This document shows, piece by piece, positions 37,122-50,103 of a stretch of 64,000 nt of DNA (the stretch's first letter is position 1; each line of letters starts with the position of its first letter). A program made the position numbers and the translations under genes. The stretch spans positions 88,831,182 to 88,895,181 of the forward strand of contig OY776127.1 in the NCBI GenBank assembly GCA_963675135.1, read 5' to 3'. Source of the DNA: Galeopsis tetrahit (lineage: Eukaryota > Streptophyta > Magnoliopsida > Lamiales > Lamiaceae). The notes below the pieces were generated by a model. It worked only from the letters and a program-made list of their open reading frames with translations, was not told the DNA's origin and ran no database searches.

Positions 37122-39923
37122 ATTGTTGCATGTTATATGCTTCAAGATTCTCTGTAATTATTCTCAACAAAAATGTCTCCTCCCTCCATTTCACAAACTC
37201 AGGAAAGAGAGTAAGTAAACAGATTATCCTTTGTTTTTACTGTTTGATATATTTATATTTGTCATAATTAAAAAATAACAGTGATACAGTACATGTTAAA
37301 AATTCAACAAAATGTAATGCCAAATAAAACATTGAAAAATGAAATTGAGGAATTAATCTAAATTAATGATTCTTTAAATGTATCAAATTAAGAGTTTGAT
37401 TTTTTTTTTGTTCAAATCAATTCAATAATTAAAAAATGGTACCTGATTATCTAATTCTAATTAATCTAATCTCTCTTAATTAGTTAAAAATGGTGGCTAA
37501 AACACGTCCCACGCCATTCTACATAAGCATGTGGCATGCCTAGGGCTAGGTTAGTTGACAATTGGTGTTACTCATATTTTAATACAAACTAACCCAATTA
37601 CCACCACCAAGTATAGTTTTATTAGCATGACGTATTCTCTTAAGCATATTTTAAAGAATATTAATTATTATTTATTTTATACATGAATTTATATAGACCG
37701 ACGTATATGGTTTCATAGTAAATGTAGTTTTTTTTATATACATCGTATAATTACTTGATATATAATGTACAAAATTCTATTTATTTAATAAAAAGTTAGA
37801 GCTTTCTAATACAAACTCGTCAGTTTAACTAATTGACGAATGAATTATAGTTTTATTAATTTAACAACTTCTGAAGTTTAGTCATAACTCAAGAGTATGT
37901 TTTTCATGAGAGTTTGGCTAATCTACATCTATACAATTTAATACTCGTATGACCAAGCTTGCATTATACATTATCTATATATATTCATTTTTTTAAGGAT
38001 TTCTCAAAATAAGAATATAGATGTTATATACGGAGTATGTAAGTGAAAAATTATTCTTGATTTAGAACTCCAACACTTGTAAACAATTTAATTACTACGT
38101 AAGTAAGATTGTCTTTTGTGATGTACATATGCCAATTAAGTATTGCAACTTAAATTGTAATGTCAAAAATTTGGTTCATTTTTCATCCTTGTGTCAAGTT
38201 GTACTGACACATGAGCAACTCATTTTAATTGGTAGAGCACTAGATGTTCAGATCTAGAATTCACACAATGTTTCCATTAAAATTAATGTCACATTTTATT
38301 TACTTAAAATTATTAATATGAACTAATATTATAATTATATTAATTTACATTTTAATTAAATCTAATGTCATACTCCATTGGGCTCAAGCAACATGAGTAC
38401 AATATTTTTGGAAAATGAAAGATGATCCAATTTAAAATATGGGCTTTAGATCATGGCATCCAAAACCAGTGAGCCCAAACGTGTACTGGACTAAGCTTCC
38501 ATTTTATTTTTATTTTTCTGGAATTATTTATTTGTAGGCATTTTATTTATGATTATATTAGTCACATAATTTAATACCCTCCGTCCACATATCTATTCCC
38601 ATACTTTTGAACATAAGTTCTAAAATAAAAATTGAAAAATAAGATTATTGTAGAATAATGTGAGATTCACTTGATTTAAGTGATTTGTTTATAAATTGGG
38701 AATATAGTTGAATAATTAAAAATAAAGATAAAATTACTTTTTATTTAATGAACGAATTAATAAGATAAATGAAAATAAATTTAGTTTACAGAGGGAGTAT
38801 TAGTTTCTTAATTCAGTCATTTATATTCATCCAAAACTTTAAAAATTAATTCTTCTGAAATTTATAAAATTTACAAATTAAGTTTGCAATCTTATAAGTT
38901 ATTCTATATTTTTTTTTATTTGACTTTTTTTTTTTTGGTAACAAATCATTTTAATTGGTAACGATAGCGCTATTGGAAGTGAACACTTTTGACTTTTGGA
39001 AGATCCAGTAGCAACTAATCTTTACACTCTAGTTATTAGTTAAAATAAATAATTACCTCTCTTCTAAATTCTAATTAGCTACAAACCGAATATTTATACT
39101 CTAATTATTTGGATAATCATTATAATACTAACAATTCACTGTCAGAAAAACATAAAAAAAGAGTTTTTAAATTTCTCTATGTGTTACCAAGATTGAAAAT
39201 ATGAGTATCAATAAAAAAATATTAAAACTTTAAATTTATAAAAATATCGATATACATATATATTTTTTTTTTCAGTATGAATAACCTCGAAATGTATAAT
39301 GGTATTACCACACAAATAAATAGGTAGGGCCCTGCTTAGAAATTAATAACATATTATAAATATATGGTTCTTAAGGCGCAGTAATATTTTACAAAGTTGG
39401 AAATTTACAGTCTCTATCAGATAAATCGTACCTACCAATTAAATTAGATGCACTTAATATAAATTGATTGGGATTTTCAAAATTTTGCACACATGACACG
39501 TGTTTCATAATCTATAAATTAAAATTTGGTCTTGGAGTCAAATCTTACCGGCTTGTGGAGGCTTTCACCACCACAATTTGGAAATAATTAAACTAATCAC
39601 ATTGGATTATATCCACAAATACACAAGGATGTGATACAATTCTCTTTTAAGTGAATATATTAGTGTATCACTAAAAATTATTATAATCATATCTATCCCA
39701 AACACTATAAAATCTTTTTGTTTCGTTTAATATAATGTTCACTTCATTTAATAGTTTAAAATGTTAAAAAAGGATCCATGTTTTGTATAGGGTCATTCTA
39801 TAGTTTAGAAAATAACGTATATATGAAATTGTTTTTATATGAATTAGTTAGAATTTCTTGAAGATACTTAATCTAAAACGAACATAACATAATTAATACT
39901 ATTAATTAGTTTGATTTTTTTAT
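37122..39923. other. intergenic region upstream of PHYLLO
   Basis: AT-rich, with no supported gene. It contains one Stowaway-like MITE at 38577-38797. Open frames are short and low in complexity. Confidence 0.6.
38577..38797. mobile_element. Stowaway-like MITE
   Basis: The left end, CCCTCCGTCCACATA, is preceded by TA (38575-38576). The right end, ACAGAGGGAG, is followed by TA (38798-38799). Length is 221 bp, it is non-coding, and the inverted ends and TA duplication fit Stowaway. Confidence 0.72.
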
Positions 39924-40025
39924 TAAAATAAAGACTATTTCTCGATTTATACGTGTCATCCTTGCGCAGAGACTATGTTAATCTTCTCTGCATCGTTAAA
40001 ATTTTTTTGGATGTTCCCACAGGAC
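39924..40025 (-). pseudogene. U6 snRNA pseudogene
   Basis: The minus strand is colinear with plant U6 over about 102 nt: a GTCC...GGAACATCC start, AACGATGCAGAGAAGATTAA, CTGCGCAAGGATGACACG, ATAAATCGAGAAAT and an AU-rich tail. The ACAGAGA box reads GCAGAGA and the AGC triad reads AAC. Both changes hit catalytic-core positions that are invariant in working U6. No plant USE (TCCCACATCG) or TATA at -30 is visible upstream (40026-40100). I therefore call it a pseudogene and not an expressed U6. Confidence 0.85.
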
Positions 40026-40179
40026 TTAAGCTCCTAATATGGTTGCTCACTTAGCTAGGAAAAATGGTGTGTGCAGTGCAGGGATAAATCAAACCACAAT
40101 AATTACACCTTTTGCCTCTCAAGTCTTTTTAAACATTTTATTTGTTCATATATAAGTCTATGGCGATTAATTTTAAAAT

Positions 40180-40261
40180 GGAAAAAAATGCATAATTATT
40201 CACCCCTGCAATGTATTTTTGGAAAAAAATGCATAATTATTCACCCCTGCAATGTATTTTT
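40180..40261. repeat. 41-bp tandem duplication
   Basis: The block from GGAAAAAAATGCATAATTAT through ATGTATTTTT occurs at 40180 and 40221 with no differences across the unit. Confidence 0.9.
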
Positions 40262-40339
40262 CAACATAAATGAGACAAAAGCATATAAATAAGAGTGTAA
40301 ATGATAATATCTTTATTCCAAAACATTTAAATCAGGGGG

Positions 40340-40740
40340 AAAAAATATATTTGCTCGCAGCAATTGTGAACTCTCGGAAGAATCGATGACTGCATCTTTG
40401 ATTTTGATGCAGTGCTAATACATCTGAGAATTCTTAATTGGCTAGTTGTAAATAGCCCCAGGGTTGTAGATTTTCCGGGGCCTACACTGAGGCATTGACG
40501 ATTATTTTCAAATCTCGCAGAACGGAATGGTGTATGATAAGAAAGAAATAAAGACAAGGAACAAGTTCCCTACTCTTAACTGTCAAAGTGAACCCCTTTA
40601 CTCTATTCCGAATTCGTTGATTTAGAATGAATCAAATCTCCCCAAGTAGGATTTTTACTCTATTTTGAATTCGTTAATTCAGAATGAATTAAATCTCTCC
40701 AAGTAGGATTCGAACCTACAACCAATAAAAAAACGGTTGA
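40340..40740 (-). pseudogene. nuclear plastid-DNA insertion (NUPT) with 3' part of trnN-GUU
   Basis: On the minus strand 40726-40695 reads TTGTAGGTTCGAATCCTACT then TGGAGAG. This is the T-arm and acceptor 3' strand of plastid tRNA-Asn(GUU). The adjoining AACGGTT matches the degraded anticodon-side sequence, interrupted by an A/T run. The 5' half is absent. The rest (40340-40690) has the mixed composition of plastid spacer rather than local nuclear DNA, including CCGGGGCCTA; its plastid identity is from memory of such spacers. A 56-bp segment ending in the acceptor stem is duplicated in tandem (about 40598-40653 and 40654-40710). Outer boundaries are approximate. Confidence 0.68.
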
Positions 40741-42908
40741 AATTATTTACCAGATTATTAGTTTATCTAGATCACTAGTTTGAATCTATATTTAGTGAAT
40801 GTAATATATACACAGGATGCAAACTTTCAAACTAGTTTAAAAAATATTTGTTTTTACGTAATTTAATTATCTGAAGTTTGATAAAGTCTGTTTTCAACAT
40901 GGATTTAATTAATTTTGAATTGTACTATCAATTCCACTACTAATTATAATAGAACATGTAATGAAAAAGAAATTGAATAGAATAATGAGATGTATTAAGA
41001 AATGGATAACAAAGAGAGGTTGAGTATGAGTTAGTGGTACATGAAATGAAATGAAGAATGTAGTAATATAATGGAGGCAACAAATAAAGGAAAGGTTTGA
41101 AGTTGACAAGTTTGTGCCACTTTATTTCATGTTAGGTTCAAAGGTGACTATAAGTGGTACCACTTCCTATGTCAAGCATGCAACTATATATTACTATATT
41201 ATATATATTCTTCTAGTTGAGGATTATTCATACACTTATCAATTAAATCAAGATATGTATTTCAAATGATTAAGCTAAAAGATAGTTTTGAAATCTAATA
41301 AGTTTAAAAGAAAATACACCAATATCCAATTCCACACCATAAGTGGATAGAAATGGAATGGAAGAGTAACTTGTGTATGAAAAATAGAAGAAGTATTTGA
41401 ATAATTTTCTTATAAGTTAAAGGCTCTGTTGCAGAAATGGAGCCCAGACCCCGATTTTCTACACAGCGCCATGAAAAATCATTTTTGAAATTAGGCATTT
41501 TACAGGCAATCAATTTTGACTAGACGTCATTTTAAAAATCATTATCTTCCAATAAAGGTTGATTTTTTTAGACTCAAACACAAAAATGGATGGAAGTCCG
41601 ACATTTTTAATTTTCGTATAAAATGTTATTCAACATTTATATCATACTTATACCGATTTTACAGTGAAACAGTAAAAATAATGGATTGTGGAATGCCTAG
41701 GCGGTCCAAATTAGCTACCTAGTGACTAGTGTGACTTGTATACACTTGATTAAGAGACAAATAACTCCTAAGAATAACATAGAGAAGAGAATACTGAAAA
41801 TAGGAATTTCTGAGTTGTATAGCATATGTATCACATACACACTCATGAAATTAAAAAGGGCACCTAAAGCAGTTTACAAGATTTTATTCTGAAAATGAGA
41901 ATCATAGTACACACCTGAAATTCAATCGAGTTTAATATTATTGCTGCATTATGAGGTTGCAACACGCCAAATAAACGGTACACTCAAATCTGTTTTTCTT
42001 ATCCATAAGAACAAATTACTATTGAAAATAATATTATGTAATATATTAGTCCAAGATACAAGATATAAGGTTAATTAAACTTAAGATGTATGTTTAATTA
42101 TACATAGCTAAAATAAAAAATTTACACAAAAAAATTAAATACACTCAATTTTGTACATATTAAATTATAAAAAAATACATCATCTGCAATTTAAAGTGGT
42201 CAAATTGAGATTTTCAAATTTAACCATAAATTATTAATTCAATAGTTTTGTATACAAATAAGTGAGCTCTCTAGCTAACACATAAATCTCAGACATGTAG
42301 AATACTGTATTAATTTCTTACAGTAACGTCGACCAATAATTGGTAAATTGGTATTCGATATTTGTTAGTATTATATATAAACATGAAAACCACCTGCACC
42401 TTCTCGAAACGGTACAGTTTCGTGCACAATGTTTATGGCTCTAATATTACCACATGGAACCATAATATCTTGATAAGTGTCACTTTTAAAAAAAAAAAAC
42501 TGTAGGACTTTCATGGAGTAATTTAAAAAATGCTATAACAAGAGCTATCGAGAAGGTTATCAATGATACTCCGTAGTTAAAGTTTCGATTCAATAATGAG
42601 AGCTAAGGAAAGATCTAGACACCCTAACAAAACTATTAGTCATATATCATTGACTTTTCTACAAACAAGACGAACCACGTAATCACTATGTTGTTACAAA
42701 TAAAAATTAGTTTGCTTCTCTATTTTCCTCTTTCTTTTGTACGTGTGTGAGATAAGGGTAATTATTAAAAACACTCAGAATCTCTAGTTCCATATTGTGT
42801 AAATGTTTATTGACCATGTAAACTTCATAATTTGCGGAAATAGAGCCCGTCTTAATCGTATCTTCACTGAATCCGTCTTAACGTTACACAACGCGAATTG
42901 AAAGATAA
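40741..42908. other. intergenic region
   Basis: I see no supported gene, RNA or complete transposable element. Several A/T homopolymers are present, and the short frames have no recognisable motifs. Confidence 0.6.
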
Positions 42909-43328
42909 TTCCTCCGTTCCATACTTGATGACCCATTTTGTCATTTTGGATGTCCCTTACTTTTTTTTTTTTTTTATGGAAGTTAAATACACATCCCTTT
43001 TTTTTCCCTCCCCATGACTCGAACTCAGGACCTAAGCCCTAGGTAGTGGTGCTCTAACCACTTGAGCTATTCCACTTTGTCGGGTGTCCCTTACTTGATG
43101 ATACGTTATCTAAAATAGCAAAAACACTTTTAAACAATCCTCTTAAAACACCACAATATTACAACAAATGTCACTATTTTATTACACTAAAAAATAATTT
43201 TATTACTATTATTTAAAAAGTTGAAAAGTCTTTATTACTCTACTTTATCTTATACAATACTAATAAACTATTCATTCATTAAAACTCGTGTCCAATTGAT
43301 TTGGATCATCAAATATGGAAAGTGGGAG
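42909..43328. mobile_element. Stowaway-like MITE disrupted by a SINE
   Basis: The left end, TCCTCCGTTCCATACTTGAT, is the near reverse complement of the right end, ATCAAATATGGAAAGTGGGAG. After removing the SINE and one copy of its target duplication the element is about 285 bp. It has no coding capacity. Confidence 0.72.
42963..43084 (-). mobile_element. tRNA-derived SINE nested in a MITE
   Basis: The minus strand begins near 43084 and reads AATAGCTCAAGTGGTTAGAG, an RNA polymerase III A box in a tRNA-like 5' region. A B-box-like GAGTTCGAGTC follows, and the element ends in a poly(A) tract (poly(T) on the plus strand, about 42961-42975). It is flanked by a 12-bp direct repeat, TGTCCCTTACTT, at 42951-42962 and 43085-43096. 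Polarity, pol III boxes, A-tail and target duplication together identify a SINE. Confidence 0.85.
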
Positions 43329-46300
43329 TATCACCTTAGATTGTAATAAAGAAAAAAAAAAGTAGATCAAACAGTGGTGACCATTGGGTGAAAGTGAAAC
43401 CCTGCAGGATATAATTTTTTCTTTGACACACTGAATTGTTGAAAAAGACAAATACTACTGTTTAAGGAAATAAGATATTCAATAAGTGTCACTTAATCAC
43501 ACTTGATTAATGTATTAGATCGAATCACCGTCGTTGATAATTAAGTTAGGGAAAATAAATTAAAATCTAATCACTGTTTAAATTTAATACGCATAAACTA
43601 CTTTAATTACCCTATATTATATGTGGATTAGACCTCAGTGAGTCATACGTAATATCAAATTAACGTGGGGGAATTAAAGATTAAGAGGAATTAATTATTA
43701 TTTTAAGAAGGCACCATCCCCCACCATTAAACGTATCAGACAAAGTACAAACTATAAAGAAACACTTGGACAACGAGATCAAGAATTGAAAGCCAATAAT
43801 GTTTGCAAAAATTATTGATAATTGATTTATTTAAGGATTATAATTAATTATATATGGAATAAAAGGAAAATGGTGATGGGCTTATCCTATTTGAACCAAT
43901 GAGAAAGTGATGATGAGCTCATATGGGAATAGAAACAAGACAAAGAAAGTTGAGATTTTTTTTCTCTTTGTGAGTGGATGGCAAGAAAGTGGTGACAAAG
44001 TAAAGATTATTTGACAATATATTTCATCATGTTATATCTTAGTTAAAATTGGAAAATTTTGACATTATTGGAGGGGTCATAATTAAATTGTCATCATATT
44101 TTTTTTGAAAGGTCAAAATGGTATATGTACATATTGAAAGAGTACAAGAAATACTAAACTTGAAAGGTCAAAATGGTATATATAGTACAAGTTGTTATCT
44201 TAGTCTACTTAATTACAACTAATTTAAATTAATTAATTGGTCTTACTTCCATCAATTAAGCTCAATTGAGTTTGGAGCCATTTGATTTATCGTTTTGCTA
44301 GAAATGTTTCAAGTACTCTCTGTTTTTCTTCTTCTTTTTTTAAGGATGGGGTTGTCACGGTTAATTATAATATAAGTAGGCACAATGATTAAGATTATGG
44401 ATTTCCACATCAAAATATTTCTTAAAAAAATATGAGGGATGCTTGATATAGCTGAATGAAATTATGACTACATTAAATGAATTCATGATTAATAGAACTA
44501 ATATTAAAAATGACTAACTGTTGGTATTGACCCTAAATGAAATATAAGTATTTTGTGAAGTTATTTTAAATTATAATTATTGATGGTCGGAATTATTAAT
44601 AATAATAATAATATATTATTGAAATTATTATAAATTGTTGGAATATAAATATTAATATATATTACCATTGGGTTTTGAAATTATTTATTAATATTATTAA
44701 TGATCGCTGAAATTATTAATATAACTATTGATGTTTAGAACTATTACTATTGCTATTGATGGATGGTTAGAGTTGGAGGATAATATTTTTGAAAAAAGAA
44801 AAAAAAAATCCATTTCTTTTGAGGAATGAGAATACATAAAGTCACGGTAGGAATATAAAGTGATGCGTGTGGTTTGAGAGGAATCAATGTTTCTAAAAAA
44901 TTTACAAGGCAAAGGCATCACTTTTACAAAATAATCTTTCTTTTTTTTTTAATCACCACATGCTTCTTTTTAACTTGTACTAAAAAAATCTCCATTATAT
45001 TTATGAGAATTTATTTAATTAAATAAATAACTAATATGTTTGCTAAAATTGTTAAAAAAATATGAGTTGAAATTGATCACTTATCACAATCGCCATTAAT
45101 TATAGCAATACGACGTTCACATCTCTTGCGAGACTCTCACGGTGAGACGGATTATAATTTGAACAACATTTTTTTAACATTTTAGAAGTTGTCTACATTA
45201 ATTTTTGCTAGTTTGTGATCTATAATTCTATATAATGATGAAATTGCATTTGGTTGGTGTATTTTGGTGGGCCTATTAGTTGAATTGATTGGGTGAGCAA
45301 TAGAATTGAAATAAGGTGCAGCATGTATTTGTCACAATAATTAAAAAAAAAACAAACCCCTATATAAGTCCATATTTGGCTGTCATCCTCATTCATTCCT
45401 CTCTTGAATCATGTTTGGTAAGAATTATTTTTGTTGAATCCCGTCACCCTCCGTACGTAACAACTTAATTCCTCTCCTTGTCAACTAAATTATTTCACAT
45501 TTATATATATTTCGATGACTCTTATAAATTCAATCCATAAACTAATTATTTATTATAATTAATTAAACTATATTATTATATATACCAAAATAATATTAAT
45601 ATTAATTTTGAAATGAGGATGCGTTTGTGAATTGGAATGACCCAACCTCGTACATGTTGCAGAGGTATCTACTATTCATGAATGTTACTTTACTTGTATG
45701 ACCAGAAAACAGTAGCCATGAAGAGTCATTTTCTATCTTTTTTCATTCTGTCATTTTCTTTCCTACGTTTTATTTTCTAGTTGTGCTAATTAAACTTGTA
45801 GGAGAAGGACATTAGGGGATGTTTTGATTTGAAATTATGAAAAATAGTGTAAATTTGAATGAAATTTTTTAGATGAATATTAATTGTGTGTGCTTGTTTT
45901 GAAATTTTGAATAGAATATAACAACATTGAGCAAATTGATTTCGTGGTTCTCTAAAAGACAGACTTTCTGTAGTTACTTCAATTGCCGAGGCTGGGTACA
46001 TGACTATTTTAGAAAAATTAAGGCTACAAAAATTAATCATCAGTTTTCCCATTAACAAATTAAATCCAATAACTCTATTAGCATAAATACCGATTCTAGT
46101 GAAGATATTATAGGTTCGAAAGTATATCTTCAAAGAGAGTTTTTAATCGATATAGTATTTGTCAAATTCAGTATTTCAGTTAACGAGAAATTGAAGTTTA
46201 AGGTTAATGTTGTGACAAAGAAAAAATAGTAGGGTTCAATACAATTAGAAAAGAGTTTATGTGATTTTCATAAAATCCACTATACCGACACTACATACAT

Positions 46301-49300
46301 GACACAAAAGGAATAAAAAAAAAACACATATATATATATATATATATATATTCTAGCAGAGCCCAGTCACCCAAGACCTAGTATGGATTCGTTCATGGTA
46401 AGAACTCATGTGTAGCTTGTAAGAATCTATTGTAAAAAAAAAGTCTTCAATTTGTGTCCATGTGAGAGCATGAACGTTAAATTGACTTTAGATTACAAGT
46501 GTTTCAAATTTATTTTTTCAAAACTTGACCTAATTCATCCTTCTGGTTTGGATTAATCATGGACTTGCGTATGGACACGACCTAAGTACATGAATTGTGA
46601 AACGAATTAGAGTTGCGCGAACAAACTGAGTTTCGTCTCAAATTTATTTTTCCAAAAGTTGTTAGACTACAATATGCACTGTGCACTAATCCTTTTAAGT
46701 ACTGTACTATATAGGAGTATAACATAACACACACACCTCAATTTGTTTTTTCATCAATCGAATTAATTAATGTCACAATGTAGTTGCACTAATCCTTTTA
46801 ATTTCAAATGATGAATAAGAATTAGCTCTCCTAATTGAGTTCATCTTCTATAGCTATAGCTATAGCAATTGCATGGAATGTTGAATTAAGAAAATGTCAT
46901 CATAGTGGGGAATCACCTAATTAAGCCAAAACCCAATAAAAAATGAGTAATAAATAAATTTGAACTAATTAAATGCTTTTGCGGTTGCAAGATGCTTCCT
47001 CTCGGATTCGGCCAACGCTTTTTAAGATACATCTGCAACATTTATTTTATTCATATTCATATTCATATTAATATTAATATAAATATAAATTTAGATAGTG
47101 GGCACAATAGTACGTATAATAAAAATTGGCTAATTAAAATCATCCACATTCGATGTGTGACAACGACTCTCTAAAATTGACAATTTTTGGTTAATTTCAC
47201 GCGTGCACGACGCATATAACCTATCACACTTTTATATTTTAATTACCACAAACTTCTCTAATTATAAATACATTTACTCCTACTACATAAAAAAACCATG
47301 TCCCCGTGGCATCGTACAATATCTCACACACACACACACCCACACCAAAAAAAAAAAAATTCAATATAATACTCCGTAATTAATAAGATGTAAATTCATA
47401 TTAGGCATACATGATTTTATTTTATTTCAAATCATAACTTAATTTTTTTAGGTAAAGATAAATATTTTATTTTTTTCTCCCTTCGTATCTTTAACATATT
47501 TTATAAAATCTCTAATTCTTTCTGTAAAAAAAAAAAATCTCAAATTCCATTTTATTTTGTACTTTTCTTTTTTTGTTCGTCCTACAATAAATTTTACACG
47601 GTTAAAATAAAAAAATTATTCATAAACTTCATTCCACAATATTTACAATTTTACACAAAATGTCATTATTTTTAATCAATATATACACACGATTCAGGAA
47701 TAGACACTGTTAAGCATTGTATTTGAACTTTAGGGTTTTAGATATACCAAAATAAAATTAAATAAGATTATTTCACATATATACGTTACATTAGAATTCA
47801 GGTTACTTTTTATTTTATTTTTCTAAATAACTTAGTAAATTTTATAGTGACTAACTGACTATATAAATTGTAGCAGGATGCCATAATATTAATATGGTTA
47901 TTATAGAATCAAATTCCAATCCAATTCAGCACAATTCGATTTTTCTTTTTTTGGGTCTCAAATTGTGGATAAGCTCAAAAGGCTGGTGACATTTTTAGTT
48001 AGAATAGCAAAGTCAGAAGTAACTGGGGGTGCATATAAAATTGCAAAAAAGTAAGATGGATTCTTTTATTAAATAATAATATGGATGCTCTTGTTTTGAT
48101 CATTTATATACACAAAATTGTTTTTAAAAATGTAAAGTAAATACTCCTATGACTTTAATTTGTTCTTGATGAGACAGAAACTGCATTTAGACAAAAACTA
48201 TATGGACATCGATGCTTCAGAATTTTTTCATGATGTAATGTGCAAATACAACAAAATCATAAATTCGATTCTCTTTCCTCTTTCACAACTTTAGAACTGT
48301 ACTATGCATTCTGTACTGCTTCACTTCTTAGATAAAAAAATCAATAAATTAGGCACAAAACCTCGAGTGAGACGAGACGACGTAAAATTAGATGAGTTGT
48401 GAAACAAATCAAAATCTATTAATCTTATTCTTGTTAACTAATTGATTATTTTTTACCCCTTGAATCTGATTCCAATTGATTCCAGAAAAGACAGCAGCAC
48501 TTAGTTCAGGATATTCTATCTAATTCAGTTGAGGTTTTATTAAACAATTAAGACAAGAGCATGTAAGTATCACTTAGGAATATAATACATTGATTAATGC
48601 AGCCATTTGAGCATATTATGTCACACAAAGAGGGGGAGGGGTATCAAATTATCATTATATCATTCCATTTCCCCCTGTGGGATTTCTGCCAACCATTGCA
48701 TATAGCATAATCTGATGCAACCTTTCTAGAAGGAAATTATAAATAAAAAACGACGAAAAGAAACAGTTAATGATAGTGAAGACAATGAGCATATGAAGAA
48801 GTGAATCTGCTGTCAAAATTTAACATGAATTCCATACTCAATGGATCGATATTTCGGGGAAATGCGAAAGCAAGTATGATTAGAGAGTTAGTGAGCATAA
48901 GATGGAAGTAAGTACCCACTTGAAATTAGCAAGAAGATGAAGGGACAGCCAATATTATGTTGGCAAAAACATAAGAAAGTGGGTGCATGAAAGAATGTTG
49001 AGGCACACATGATTCTATTAACACCATTTCAATGATAAAAGACAAAATTGTCCTTACACCCCACCCCATCCATCCATAAAACTAAGTCTGTAAGAAAATC
49101 CAAATATCACAAAGATTACAGTTGGAGGCCATTATTACAAGCAGAATTCTGGTATGTGAGCACAAGTAGTCAAGTTGTCTTTACCAGAGTTACCAAAAAT
49201 ATGCAGCACATAAGTTACTAGTCAACTATAAATTATTTGAATAAATAGAAAGACATTTATAACACTGTACCTCACACAAAATTCCAAGAATATTTTACTT

Positions 49301-49950
49301 TGGATGAGCACAAAGACAGCTGCTTCAATGCTTCTTTACCTCCCACTTTCAATACATCAGCTTAATGCAGTAATATTAAAACCATAGCCTAAGTTTAGGT
49401 TTTTTATCAAAGCAATATGGACCATAAGAAATTTAATATGGGGCCCTTCTATCCCAAAGCTTAGTGCTGATTGAGTCATCAAATAGTTATTTAAAATTGA
49501 CATCTAAATTCTTCTCTGTCCTTAAAAATATTTCACCTTTAGATTGACCTAGATTTCGTCATCAATCAAAAACACCCCTGATTGGCTATGCCAAATTTAA
49601 TAGTAATATTCTTGAATTTGCCTCTCTTTTTTAAAAGAGGACTCCTCCAAGATTGACTTATTTCTTCTATGCGGAACAAAGTTTTCCATGTCTAAAATAA
49701 TTGCACCCCACCATTATTAGATTTACATAATTATCCATAATCATCACATGGTATGAACATCACATAACATTGTTACATGATATATACATCTACAGGATTC
49801 AATCATGTTATTTTATTTTATTTTTTGATAGGAATAGAAAGGCAACCTACATTAACAAGAATGGCACCAATCATTATATATTATGCATACATCACCAATT
49901 TTTATCTACTTTTTTTTTTTTTTCCATTTTCTTTTTCTTTTCCTCTAAAA
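43329..49950. other. intergenic region upstream of the bZIP gene
   Basis: About 6.6 kb without a supported gene. It holds an (AT)n microsatellite at about 46328-46352. At 44570-44770 there is degenerate GAAATTATTA-type repetition. A copy of a dispersed repeat (GAGACTCTCACGGTGAGACGG then ATTATAATTTG) lies at about 45130-45200 and has a relative at 57570-57665. Confidence 0.6.
46328..46352. repeat. (AT)n microsatellite
   Basis: Uninterrupted alternating AT of roughly 25 bp. No gene is nearby. Confidence 0.9.
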
Positions 49951-50012
49951 TGCGTGTGCTTATGTAAGAAACACCCTCCCCCTAAACTGTTTTGCTCATT
50001 GCATAATTCCCC

Positions 50013-50020
50013 TATAAATA
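50013..50020 (+). promoter_or_regulatory. TATA box of the bZIP gene
   Basis: TATAAATA lies 90 bp upstream of the bZIP ATG. The expected transcription start is around 50045, giving a leader of about 60 nt. Confidence 0.7.
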
Positions 50021-50103
50021 CCCTTCTCCTCATGCATTACTTTCTTATCAGTTCAGCATTCTCTACTAAACAAACATAGCCTAAAGTACAACTCCTGAGA
50101 ATC

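Noticed and set aside
50031..50078. Upstream ORF of 15 codons before the bZIP start
   Set aside because: It begins only about 10-15 bp after the TATA box, so it probably lies upstream of the transcription start.
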